A stretch of DNA of 64,000 nucleotides from Guyanagaster necrorhizus (GCF_019112545.1 NW_025064903.1:62001-126000), one strand, 5' to 3'. Positions 10,641 through 18,677 are shown, counted from the first letter of the stretch. Made by a program: numbers and translations. Notes: generated by a model from the sequence alone, not told the origin.

Positions 10641-13064
10641 TCAGAAATGCTCTGGCCTTAGCAGTGTTACTCCCGTGTTGTCCGTTCCCCCTTGATCATG
10701 GTCTGCTCGTCGGCTCAGCAAGTCGGCCTTTTTGTTGGCTGTTCCTGCCTTATGATGCAGGGTGTACTGATATTGACTGAGCTCTGTTACCCAACGTGCT
10801 TGTCGTCGATTGAGTTTTTGTGGCTGCCGGAAGTAACGTAGGTTCTGGTGATCCGTCCAAACTTCGAACGTTTCTTCGGCGCCAATAAGGTAGTGTCGCC
10901 ACTCCTCAAGGGCGAGCATGATAGCGAGCAACTCCTTGTCGTAGATTTCGTAGTTTCGTTCTGTTGTCGTTAAAGCCTTGGAGAGGAACGCGACGGGCCG
11001 CCACCTTCCGTCCTGTTCTTGGGAGAGGACGGCTCCTATTGCTCCCTCACTGGAGTCGGCTTCTACTCGAAACTTCCCTTCTTGAGTGGGAATGGCTAGT
11101 ATCACGTCTTCCGCCAGTCGTCGTTTAAGGTTATGGAAGGCGGCCTGCTGGGAGAGTCCCCATTGCCAGGGAGCATTGCCCGTTAGTTGTGTCATTGGGC
11201 GGACGATTTTGCTGTAATCGCGGATGAATCGTCGATAAAAGTTCGTGAACCCAAGGAATGATTGTAATTCCTTTTTCTTGGTGGGTTCTGGCCACTCGGC
11301 AACCCCTGCTACTTTTATCGGGTCCATTCGTATGCTTCCTTCGCTGATGATTACGCCAAGGTACTCCGTTTCCAACACCTCGAATTCGCACTTTTCTGCT
11401 TTGAGGAATAGTTTGTGTTTCCTCATCAGGGCCAGTACCTCTCGTACTAGTTTTCGGTGTTCCGCCTTCGTTTTTGACATAATCAGAATGTCATCGAGGT
11501 AAATTGTCACCTTTCCGGTGGAGATGAGGTTTTTGAAGATGTCGTTCATCATCCATTGAAAGGTGGCGGGGGAGTTCGTGAGTCCGAAGAACATTACTGT
11601 TGGCTCGAACAGTCCCCGATTGGTGCGGAAGGCGGCCTTCCATTCGTCCCCCTCTTTGATCCGGACGTTGTTATATCCCCATCGTACATCGAGTTTGGTG
11701 TAATATTTGGCGCCCCGAAGTTTGTCCATTAGTTCTGAGATTAGGGGTAATGGATAACGGTTTTTAATGGTCATCTCATTGAGCTTTCGATAGTCTTGGA
11801 CGGGCCGGAGCTTTCCATCCTTCTTCTTGACAAAGAAGAAGGGGGAGGCCATGGGGGATTTCGAGGGGCGGATCCTGCCGGTGGATAGGTTCTCTTCCAG
11901 GAATTTGTCTAGCTCCTGCTGCTCCTGGTAACCGAGGGGATAGGTTTTACAGTCTAAGTTGGCGTTGGCATTGGGGATCAGCTCGATAGCGTGGTCCCAG
12001 GGCTTTGGGGGAGGTAACTCGTCGAAGCTCTCCTTTTCGAAGAGATCCCTATAGTCCCGTGCCCACTCGGGCACCATTTCCTCAAACGTCTTCTCGTCCT
12101 TTCCCTGACTTGCTTTGGCGGCCATATCGTTTGCATGGTGAATGGCTCGTATGTGGATCTCTTTCTGGAGGTCCACTGCAAGTATCGTTTCCCCATCCTC
12201 CATCTCCTCATCCCACCGGTCCTCCGGATCCTCGTCTGGTAATTCGAACGGAATTTTCCTGCATCTGCACCTGGCGAAGGTGATTCGACCGGTTTTCCAA
12301 TTGATCAGCGGGTTGTGGCGGATCAGCCAGTCGTGACCGAGGAAGAGTTCTTTGGTACCGAGGTCGGTTACTGCCAGGTCGATCCGTTCGGAGTGATCTC
12401 CGATAGTCAACCTGAGTTCGACGAATTCTGTGATAGAACCGGCCTGGTTTTTTGTTCCGTCGGCATTATAGACTGGTATTGGTGCGGCTGTTGCCCTTGT
12501 GGGTAGATGGTGTTTTTCGACGAAGGCTCGATTAATCGAGCTCCCCGTGCAACCACTGTCGATTAGGGCGGTCACTTGATGCATGGCGCGGGAAGTTAGC
12601 ACCTCAATCTGTCCTTTCGTGATTAGATCTCGTCCAGGGGTCTTTGCCCGTAAGATGTACTTCTTGGGTCCCCGGAGTTCGTCTAACCATTCAAGGGCCC
12701 GATTGCGTTCGGATTTTCTGATCCCTTCGATCAGATCGTCTACCACTTCTTCGGCCCTAGTCCGATGGATCCAATTTCGAAGTACGGCTATCGCCGTAGC
12801 TTCGTCCTTGGCATCTCTGATGGCCCTCCACGTCCATTCAGTATCGAATGGTTTGAGCCATGTGGTAGGACTCTCTGTCCTTGTTCGGCCTATAGGCGTT
12901 TGAGTTCTTTTTTGCGATTCATTGGTGTGTTGAGTGAATGACTGGGGTATATTCGAATGCGTAGTAGGCGACATGGATATAACTACAGGAGTACTATCAG
13001 TCCGACTAGCGGCTGTCACTGACACACCATTAAGTCCTTTGGCCAGCCTAGTGGAATCGCTCAC
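10641..13064 (-). CDS. pol: Gypsy A protease, reverse transcriptase and RNase H (5' part of pol)
   Basis: 807 codons. The retropepsin site is ALIDSGCTGSSIN with DSG at residues 169-171. Reverse transcriptase spans about 370-580 with the catalytic YLDD at 522-525 and the gypsy motif [18 protein letters not shown]. RNase H follows with D670, E711, D738 and D781 as probable catalytic residues, ending KADLLSRR. The frame begins with GTG at 13062-13064, which overlaps the gag stop as AGTGA; there is no ATG at this point in any of the copies, so pol is probably made as a gag fusion by frameshifting or by a stop-restart event. The only visible interruption is the TGA after residue 807. Confidence 0.93.
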   Translation of the reverse strand: MSDSTRLAKGLNGVSVTAASRTDSTPVVISMSPTTHSNIPQSFTQHTNESQKRTQTPIGRTRTESPTTWLKPFDTEWTWRAIRDAKDEATAIAVLRNWIHRTRAEEVVDDLIEGIRKSERNRALEWLDELRGPKKYILRAKTPGRDLITKGQIEVLTSRAMHQVTALIDSGCTGSSINRAFVEKHHLPTRATAAPIPVYNADGTKNQAGSITEFVELRLTIGDHSERIDLAVTDLGTKELFLGHDWLIRHNPLINWKTGRITFARCRCRKIPFELPDEDPEDRWDEEMEDGETILAVDLQKEIHIRAIHHANDMAAKASQGKDEKTFEEMVPEWARDYRDLFEKESFDELPPPKPWDHAIELIPNANANLDCKTYPLGYQEQQELDKFLEENLSTGRIRPSKSPMASPFFFVKKKDGKLRPVQDYRKLNEMTIKNRYPLPLISELMDKLRGAKYYTKLDVRWGYNNVRIKEGDEWKAAFRTNRGLFEPTVMFFGLTNSPATFQWMMNDIFKNLISTGKVTIYLDDILIMSKTKAEHRKLVREVLALMRKHKLFLKAEKCEFEVLETEYLGVIISEGSIRMDPIKVAGVAEWPEPTKKKELQSFLGFTNFYRRFIRDYSKIVRPMTQLTGNAPWQWGLSQQAAFHNLKRRLAEDVILAIPTQEGKFRVEADSSEGAIGAVLSQEQDGRWRPVAFLSKALTTTERNYEIYDKELLAIMLALEEWRHYLIGAEETFEVWTDHQNLRYFRQPQKLNRRQARWVTELSQYQYTLHHKAGTANKKADLLSRRADHDQGGTDNTGVTLLRPEHF

Positions 13065-16000
13065 TGGCTGGCCCTGTCTTTTACCTCCTCAATCTTGGTC
13101 TCCTTTCCAAGGTCTTCTTCTTCCTTTTGGAGCTCGGCAATTTGTGCCCGTATGTCCTCTCGGGTTCTTTTCTTCTTCGGGCAGTCTTTTGCCATGTGCC
13201 CCTTCTGCCCGCAATTGAAACACTTTCCTTTCTTCTTTAGGCGATCGATGTCCATCGGCTTTCCGGTCCCGGTGTAAGTTGTTCCGGTTCCGGTCTTCTG
13301 TGCGCTATACGTCGAGGTGGTGGCAGTTGAGGGGCCCGAAGTTTTTCCGGCAGTTTGCCCCGACTTGTTCGGGGTTGGCGGGGCTGGCTTTTTGGAATAT
13401 TCCTGTAGCGTTGTCGCCTCCGCTTTCTGCCTTTGTCGCTCCTTGTACATTTCAACGATCCTTTCCTTCCATTCGTCGTAGCCGACGGGCATCAGCATTT
13501 TGACACCCATCGCTGAGATCATTGTGAGGTACGAGGAGGGGACCCCTCGTTTGAGCGCTTCTACCATCCTTCCGTCGTTTGCGGTATCCTCCCTGATGCC
13601 GGCGAGCTTCGCGAGACGTTCTAGCTCGTCGAAGTAGTCTGTCGCCGCTTTATCTCCCATTTTGTATTCCTTGATCTTTTGTTTGTGAACTTCTTGTACT
13701 GCAGGATCGATGAATTTGTCGTTTAACATCCGCTTGAACACCGGCCACGAGGGATATCGGTAATGCTCCCTGGTGGCAGATCGGAAGTTTGGGGAGATAA
13801 GAATCCACCATGTTTTGGCTTTGTCTTCCAGGTATGAGGTAGCAAACGCGACTTTGTTCATGTCAGTGCCGATGTACCCAATGTAGACTTCGAAGTATTG
13901 CTCGCAGTCTACCAGGAAGCGGTCGATGTCATCCGAAGCCCCCTTGAAGGGGCGGGGCTTTCGGAGAAGATCGGGGTGGCATTGCAGAACTTGGGCATTA
14001 TGAGGTAGCGCCCCCATCGGGTTGGGCCATTCGTCGAATGGTGGCTGTCTCCATTCTTTTGGTGGTCCTGGAAATGAGTGAAGTGACTGGTCGTCAGCGA
14101 CCGGGCTCCCTTTTGGGGCTTCGACGCGAACGATGACCCCATCCCGTACTGTAAATCCGAGGCGAACTGCCTCGGGGTCGTCTCGGACGGGTTCTTTTCC
14201 GCTTGACTCTGCCTGGTCCGGGGGCGGCTGTCCTCCAAGGAGTCGGCTTCCTTTGCCGACCCAGGGATTTTGCGTTTCGGCGAGGTGCCAAGCCGGCCGT
14301 GTTCGGGTTCGGGCAAGCCGTGAAGCCGTGCTTCGGATTGATGGACTATCATCCTTCCGGGCTCGGATCGAAGGAGCCGTGTATATGGCTCGTTTCGGCG
14401 CGACGGGTGGGGTTTGTGGTAGTGTTTGAATTTTTGTCTGTGTTTGAAATGGAGGCATCGGCCCGAGCGGGTCCTCGGGATGCCGGCATCCATATTCCTT
14501 CCAGGCGTATTCCGTCGCGGCATACTGTAAAATCCTTTTCTTTTCCATTGAATCTGCGTACCGATATTCAAGTCCGAGGGGGGTGGCCAACCAGCGGGCA
14601 TCCCCCCACAAAAAGAGCATTCCTTGCTCGTACAACTCCTTGTATTCTCCCTGTCTGCTTCTTTCAATTTCTTCTCTCAGTGCTTCTTCATCTGGTCGCT
14701 GTCCTGCGTATGTCATAAAATGTTGAGGATTAAAGGGGCCTTCCTCGCCGTCCTCGCTGTCCTCGTTGTCCTCGCTGTCCTCGCTGTCCCCCTCGAGGAG
14801 GGAGCCGGCGAGCTGGCCGGAGGTGAGAGGCTTGAGTCGTAGCGTCGCTGGGGAGCCCCCCGGTGTGACTGGGCCCTGCCTCTCCTTCGGCGATGGGGCG
14901 GACTGGTACGGGCGGGACTCCATAGTACCTTGTCCTTCCCGCCGCTCTCGCTCTCTCCAATTCCTCGCTATAGAGGCCGAAGTTTCGGTAGAACTCTGGA
15001 AGGAGGAACTGGTGGGCGACCCGGCTTCCCAGGAATCGTCGGAGGGCGAGGTCGGAGACGTGGGCGTTGTCCGGTACCCGGAGCCCGTAGGCATCGAGTA
15101 TGGAGTCGACGTCGGACGCGATGGTGTCTGTTCTGCTGGGATACTGTAGGTCGGGAGGGGGAGGTCCTCCCCTTCTGATTGCTTCGCTTCTTGTGACTGG
15201 GCTTCCTGGCCCTGCCCAGGGGTCATCGTCGGAGCCTGGCTCTCTGAAAGGGGACTCGGTCCCTGGGGATCGGAGTCCATACTGTGCGGGGGAGGCGGAG
15301 CCCATCCTTTCTGCCTCTTCTCGTCGTCTCTGGGCTCGTCCTTGTCGGTCATACTCGGCTTCCTCATACTCCTGCTGGGCCTGTGCTTGTGTATACTCAG
15401 CGAGCTCTTCTCGAGCTCGCTCCTCTTCTGCTCTACGCTGCTGGGCCTGCTGCTGCTGTCGTAGTGCGTCGTTGTAGTTAAATGGGACGGTGAGGTCCCA
15501 ATCCGGGAATACCCTCCGGATAATCCTGTCCCTCGCGATTCTCCCCCTTGCGCTGGCAGTGCCAATCTCTGGCTCACTACCGACATGGAGGTGTCGGTTC
15601 GGGTCCCCGGCTGCTGAGATGGCAATTTCGACGTTGGCGTAGTCGGGGTGTATGTTTCTTCCATGGGGGTTTTCAACCCCCAGCCTGCTGACGGATGCGC
15701 TGGAGCCGGAGTTTGGCTCGGTAGGTTCGTAGAGGGAGTCCCGGGGCGAGTGGGGGGTAGTCCTGACTCTCGAAGCCACCCGAGAGGCATCACGGGAGTC
15801 CCGAGCGTGGTCTCCAATCCCTGGGGTGCGAGAGGCGGTGGAAGGGCCATCGGAGGCTGGAGGGAGGTCGTGGGGGATCTCCTGGGTGACCTGGGGGACC
15901 GTCGTGGTCCATGGGTTTCGGAACCCTGTGAGGTTATGGTTCCGGTTTCTACTGTCAGGTCGTCGAGGAGGGTATCGGTGTCTTTCTTCTTCTTGAGGGC

Positions 16001-16087
16001 TCCCCGTATCCTGGCGGCTATGCCCGGCTTCTGATACGGGAAACTCCTCCGGCTGGAAGGTCGTTCTGGCGGAGGGGGGGATGTCAT
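13061..16087 (-). CDS. gag: Gypsy A gag (CCHC zinc knuckle); only the 3' part is clearly the gag frame
   Basis: The frame is open for 1008 codons. The part from about 15,110 down to 13,061 is the real Gag: a Glu/Asp-rich linker (EDSEDNEDSED), conserved EYKELYEQGMLFLWGDARWLA, a capsid-like core (DIDRFLVDCEQYFEVY, FKRMLNDKFIDPAVQE) and the knuckle CFNCGQKGHMAKDC near residue 953, followed by KKKRTREDIRAQIAELQ and a TGA. The part upstream of about 15.2 kb overlaps ORF1 and is poorly conserved against copy C, so translation probably does not start at 16,087. Where Gag starts is unknown: frameshift from ORF1 or internal start are both possible. It ends one base into pol (AGTGA). Confidence 0.82.
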   Translation of the reverse strand: MTSPPPPERPSSRRSFPYQKPGIAARIRGALKKKKDTDTLLDDLTVETGTITSQGSETHGPRRSPRSPRRSPTTSLQPPMALPPPLAPQGLETTLGTPVMPLGWLRESGLPPTRPGTPSTNLPSQTPAPAHPSAGWGLKTPMEETYTPTTPTSKLPSQQPGTRTDTSMSVVSQRLALPAQGGESRGTGLSGGYSRIGTSPSHLTTTTHYDSSSRPSSVEQKRSELEKSSLSIHKHRPSRSMRKPSMTDKDEPRDDEKRQKGWAPPPPHSMDSDPQGPSPLSESQAPTMTPGQGQEAQSQEAKQSEGEDLPLPTYSIPAEQTPSRPTSTPYSMPTGSGYRTTPTSPTSPSDDSWEAGSPTSSSFQSSTETSASIARNWRERERREGQGTMESRPYQSAPSPKERQGPVTPGGSPATLRLKPLTSGQLAGSLLEGDSEDSEDNEDSEDGEEGPFNPQHFMTYAGQRPDEEALREEIERSRQGEYKELYEQGMLFLWGDARWLATPLGLEYRYADSMEKKRILQYAATEYAWKEYGCRHPEDPLGPMPPFQTQTKIQTLPQTPPVAPKRAIYTAPSIRARKDDSPSIRSTASRLARTRTRPAWHLAETQNPWVGKGSRLLGGQPPPDQAESSGKEPVRDDPEAVRLGFTVRDGVIVRVEAPKGSPVADDQSLHSFPGPPKEWRQPPFDEWPNPMGALPHNAQVLQCHPDLLRKPRPFKGASDDIDRFLVDCEQYFEVYIGYIGTDMNKVAFATSYLEDKAKTWWILISPNFRSATREHYRYPSWPVFKRMLNDKFIDPAVQEVHKQKIKEYKMGDKAATDYFDELERLAKLAGIREDTANDGRMVEALKRGVPSSYLTMISAMGVKMLMPVGYDEWKERIVEMYKERQRQKAEATTLQEYSKKPAPPTPNKSGQTAGKTSGPSTATTSTYSAQKTGTGTTYTGTGKPMDIDRLKKKGKCFNCGQKGHMAKDCPKKKRTREDIRAQIAELQKEEEDLGKETKIEEVKDRASQ

Positions 16088-16304
16088 GGAAAGGGAGATC
16101 CGGGGTTACGTTTCGGAGGATATGCTGAATTTGTTGAAACGCTTGGTAGTGCCTGACAATCCAAGCGGTAATCGATTGTCGCCCTCGGCAACAAGTGATG
16201 ATGGCAAGAAGGCTGAGTAGCGTTCCAATGATGGAAGCTATGAGGTCAAAGAAGTCGTGATTGAGGTCGCGGGTTGTAACTGGAGTCATTCGGTTTCTCA
16301 GCAC
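14730..16304 (-). CDS. Gypsy A ORF1: membrane-anchored, Gln/Glu-rich leader protein overlapping gag
   Basis: 524 codons from the first ATG after the primer site. Residues 18-38 (FFDLIASIIGTLLSLLAIITC) are hydrophobic enough to be a membrane segment. A conserved block WIVRHYQAFQQIQ follows, then a low-complexity Arg/Ser/Pro region, a conserved block SRLGVENPHGRNIHPDYANV, a Gln/Glu/Arg-rich probable coiled coil at about 280-335, and a tail ending in GQRG repeats. Against copy C, differences in 15,571-15,700 fall almost wholly on third positions of this frame, so this frame is under protein-level constraint. I know no named domain. It could be an N-terminal extension of Gag reached by frameshifting or a separate accessory protein. 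Confidence 0.8.
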   Translation of the reverse strand: MLRNRMTPVTTRDLNHDFFDLIASIIGTLLSLLAIITCCRGRQSITAWIVRHYQAFQQIQHILRNVTPDLPFHDIPPSARTTFQPEEFPVSEAGHSRQDTGSPQEEERHRYPPRRPDSRNRNHNLTGFRNPWTTTVPQVTQEIPHDLPPASDGPSTASRTPGIGDHARDSRDASRVASRVRTTPHSPRDSLYEPTEPNSGSSASVSRLGVENPHGRNIHPDYANVEIAISAAGDPNRHLHVGSEPEIGTASARGRIARDRIIRRVFPDWDLTVPFNYNDALRQQQQAQQRRAEEERAREELAEYTQAQAQQEYEEAEYDRQGRAQRRREEAERMGSASPAQYGLRSPGTESPFREPGSDDDPWAGPGSPVTRSEAIRRGGPPPPDLQYPSRTDTIASDVDSILDAYGLRVPDNAHVSDLALRRFLGSRVAHQFLLPEFYRNFGLYSEELERARAAGRTRYYGVPPVPVRPIAEGEAGPSHTGGLPSDATTQASHLRPARRLPPRGGQRGQRGQRGQRGRRGRPL

Positions 16305-16331
16305 AATTGGGCTTGAGAAAGGGAAGGAGGA

Positions 16332-16344
16332 AGCCTCGAGCTAA
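16332..16344 (-). promoter_or_regulatory. Self-complementary primer-binding site of gypsy A
   Basis: One base inside the 5' LTR lies AGCCTCGAGCTAA (plus strand). It is the exact reverse complement of 13 bases within the LTR itself (16497-16509), which lie about 35 bases after a TATA-like box, where the transcript should begin. It shows no match that I recognise to a tRNA 3' end. This is the arrangement of Tf1/sushi-type self-priming, where the RNA 5' end folds back as primer. Confidence 0.75.
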
Positions 16345-16345
16345 T

Positions 16346-16763
16346 TGTTAAGCCCAAGCGTCACGTGCAGTTAATCACGTGATAAACGATTGCACCTCGC
16401 ACTTCGGGTGATCAATCGAGTCCACGGTTTTGACTATCTGCGGGGTGTCACAAGGCTGTAGGAAGCAGCTCGAGAGTAGAATGGTATGAATAAACTTTAG
16501 CTCGAGGCTGGGGTATACCAGCGAGAGCTACCGGTCTTAAATACTGTACAGGTAATGCTAATAATACGACTACTTATTGTGTCGGTCTGTGTCCATGGTG
16601 CCCATTGTCCTTGGGCATCGTTGTTGTACATAAAAGGGTCATTGTGCCTTGGCGAGCATTGTTGTATCTAGGCGGCTCAGTTGTGCTTACTAAGCCCTTC
16701 CCGCGGTCTCGTGCTAAGCGTAAATAGGGGTAAAAGGAAAGAAAAAAGGGAAAAATCGTAACA
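16346..16763 (-). repeat. 5' LTR of gypsy A
   Basis: 418 bp. On the element strand it begins TGTTACGATTTTTCCC and ends GGGCTTAACA. It contains the probable promoter and transcript start and is followed outside by the target repeat CTTTT. Confidence 0.95.
16497..16543 (-). promoter_or_regulatory. Probable TATA box and transcript start in the gypsy A 5' LTR
   Basis: The element strand reads TATTTAA (16537-16543 region) and, about 35 bases on, AGCCTCGAGCTAA (16497-16509). In the CpG-poor copies the same places read TATATAAGTA and AGCTTTGAGCTAA. Spacing suits a TATA-directed start at the A of AGC. Start site is inferred, not shown. Confidence 0.55.
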
Positions 16764-17833
16764 CTTTTGTATATGCAGAGCCTGTTTGATAATTCAAGTC
16801 TTAAAGAGATTGTGGAACTGATAAAAGCTCAATTCACTTTTTTCAGTAATGAAAATCTGCATCTGCAGCCTATTGTATGGGCTTATTTGCTCTAGAGATT
16901 GCCACTCTTTGATGTACATGATGGTCTTCTTCAAATTCTCTTCCATGCAATTCTCTCATCCTACTGATATACAAACTATATTCCACCTTCTTTTTTCTGG
17001 CAAGGGATGGACTGAAGATTTGTTTGACTGGCAACTCCTGAGATCATGATGTGGTTCATCTTCAGACAGCTGTTCATATGTATCTGTATCTCTATGTTGC
17101 TAATGACATATTGTATTTTTGGGGCTATAGAGAACAGTGTTTTCTATTCTGATCCTGCTGATGAATTTTTCACACTTGAGGATCTTTGAATCCACATACT
17201 TTTAATGCTAGATGGCTCTCTTTCTATGCAAATGGTGACCATTGCCAATCCTTACATTGATACTTTTTTTGGAATAGTTATTTGAAATATTGGAATGTAT
17301 ATGGGTGTTAGTTCATCCCAGCTATATGATGATCCAGAGTATGACAAGATGCCTTCTTTCAGACTAGATTGCAACTGCTATGCAGTTCTGAAGCTGCTGT
17401 ATACATTGGTATCATCTGAGGACTTCAATGGCAGCACTTTGATATGAAGTGAAGATCAGAGTATCTTGTTGGTGATTTTTCTTCATGTACTCAGATTAAT
17501 GTTTTCTTGATCTTGATTTCTTCCCAACTCAGAGGACTGGTGCATCCCATGCATAGCTTCCAACTTTGTCTAAATTGTTTTTCAGAATAATCTGTGGATA
17601 ACTCTATATCAACCCACAAACCTCTCTCTCTTTAAACTGGTAGTGGAACTTGCTACTTTTTTCTTTTAGTTCCCTCCCTTCATGAAGGAGGCATTTTCTC
17701 ATGTTGTTTCACAATGTCTTCTTGACCAGATAGTGGCTGACCAACATGATGCTTATCAGGAATTCTCTGATGCTATGCTGATAATCTTTGATGCCTTTAT
17801 CATTAGGCTCACATCAAACTCTGAGATCTCTCA
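16764..17833 (+). pseudogene. DUF6535-like gene, C-terminal fragment between gypsy A and gypsy E
   Basis: Pieces in three frames can be read as one protein: NLHLQPIVWAYLL, FDVHDGLLQILFHAI, then after a shift SHPTDIQTIFHLLFSGKGW, then after another shift PEIMMWFIF, and finally VSQCLLDQIVADQHDAYQEF up to LTSNSEIS, where E begins. Frameshifts near 16950 and 17030 and several stops show it is dead. It continues the family seen at 7998-8718, so A and E both landed in this gene. CpG-free. Confidence 0.55.
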
Positions 17834-18282
17834 TGTTATGATCTTTCTTCTATTCTTTTTATCTTATCTTGGTGTCTATTTAATCTAAGGTGCTTACTAG
17901 TGAGTATGGGATGATTATGCAACCACAATAGGTAATCCATACCATTGTTCTCTAGACAGCAACACTATCTCATTCACAGACAATACCTCATTGTTACACT
18001 CTTGATAATCAGAGGTGACTAGGACTATAATGCAGCAATGCACAATTGGCAGCACTATATTTAACACTGGACCAGACAGTATATAAGTAGCATAGCTCTT
18101 GCTGTAAATACCCAGCTTTGAGCTAAAGTTTATTCTATACCACTTCACTTCAAGCTGACTTGTCTCAGACCTTAGAGGACTCCATCTGGATAACACATAT
18201 AGTGAACTCTGATGTGACTGTATGAACACAATACAGCATCAGTTTATCATGTGTTCAGATCACATATAACTTGGGCTTAACA
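17834..18282 (+). repeat. 5' LTR of gypsy E
   Basis: 449 bp from TGTTATGATC to GGGCTTAACA. It has TATATAAGTAG, then AGCTTTGAGCTAA at the expected transcript start. The following ATTAGCTTGAAGCTT is the primer site, now with two mismatches to it. Confidence 0.8.
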
Positions 18283-18677
18283 ATTAGCTTGAAGCTTCTA
18301 GCTTTCCTTTTCTTACACCATTATTAAGTGAAGAAAACTGAATGCTGACATCAACCACTGACATCACTCTTCTATTCTTTAAGCTCTTGAGTGCCATTAT
18401 TAGCACCATGCTCAGGCTCTTCATCATAGTCTATCTTTGCTGAGGAAACAACTCAGTGACTGCCTAGATTATCCAATACTATCAGACCCTTCAAATCTTC
18501 TATTGAGTCTAACAAAATGTCTCTCTCATCCTCCTCTCTATAATCTTTCAGCAGAGCCTTCCAGAGGAACCAATGAGTCCATGCAAGAAGCTATATCAGA
18601 AGCCAATCAGCAGGCTCTAAGCACTCCTAACATAGGGCTGAAAGAAGAAGCTGACTAGATCAGCAACTTTCAGTATC
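18283..18677 (+). pseudogene. Gypsy E ORF1, 5' part
   Basis: Decayed version of the ORF1 leader with a hydrophobic N-terminal stretch equivalent to FFDLIASIIGTLL. It has stop codons in frame and is cut by D at 18678. The reading resumes at 26496. Confidence 0.6.

Larger units (their letters stand above)
8719..16763 (-). mobile_element. Gypsy element A: full-length, young Ty3/gypsy chromovirus
   Basis: 8045-bp LTR retrotransposon on the minus strand, bounded by 418-bp LTRs with TG...CA ends and by the target repeat CTTTT (8714-8718 and 16764-16768). The two LTRs are identical by eye. In element order it has LTR, primer site, ORF1, gag, pol (PR-RT-RH, then IN with chromodomain), a hairpin, a purine tract and LTR. 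It is CpG-rich, in sharp contrast with both flanks, so it inserted after the surrounding DNA had lost its CpG. The only coding defect I see is one TGA between RNase H and integrase. It sits inside the DUF6535-like gene. Confidence 0.95.

Noticed and set aside
13909..14667. 252-codon minus-strand open stretch in A
   Set aside because: Alternative frame of gag with biased composition and no conserved counterpart motif.
15200..16087. N-terminal third of the 1008-codon frame as the true Gag start
   Set aside because: It overlaps ORF1, begins with an ATG that is not in a notable context, and is poorly conserved against copy C, whereas changes in ORF1 are mostly synonymous over the same bases.
16332..16344. 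tRNA-type primer binding site
   Set aside because: It does not start with TGG or resemble a known tRNA 3' end, while its match to the LTR is exact over 13 bases.
17834..17888. Last residues of the DUF6535-like open stretch (VMIFLLFF...)
   Set aside because: They are read-through into the 5' LTR of gypsy E.
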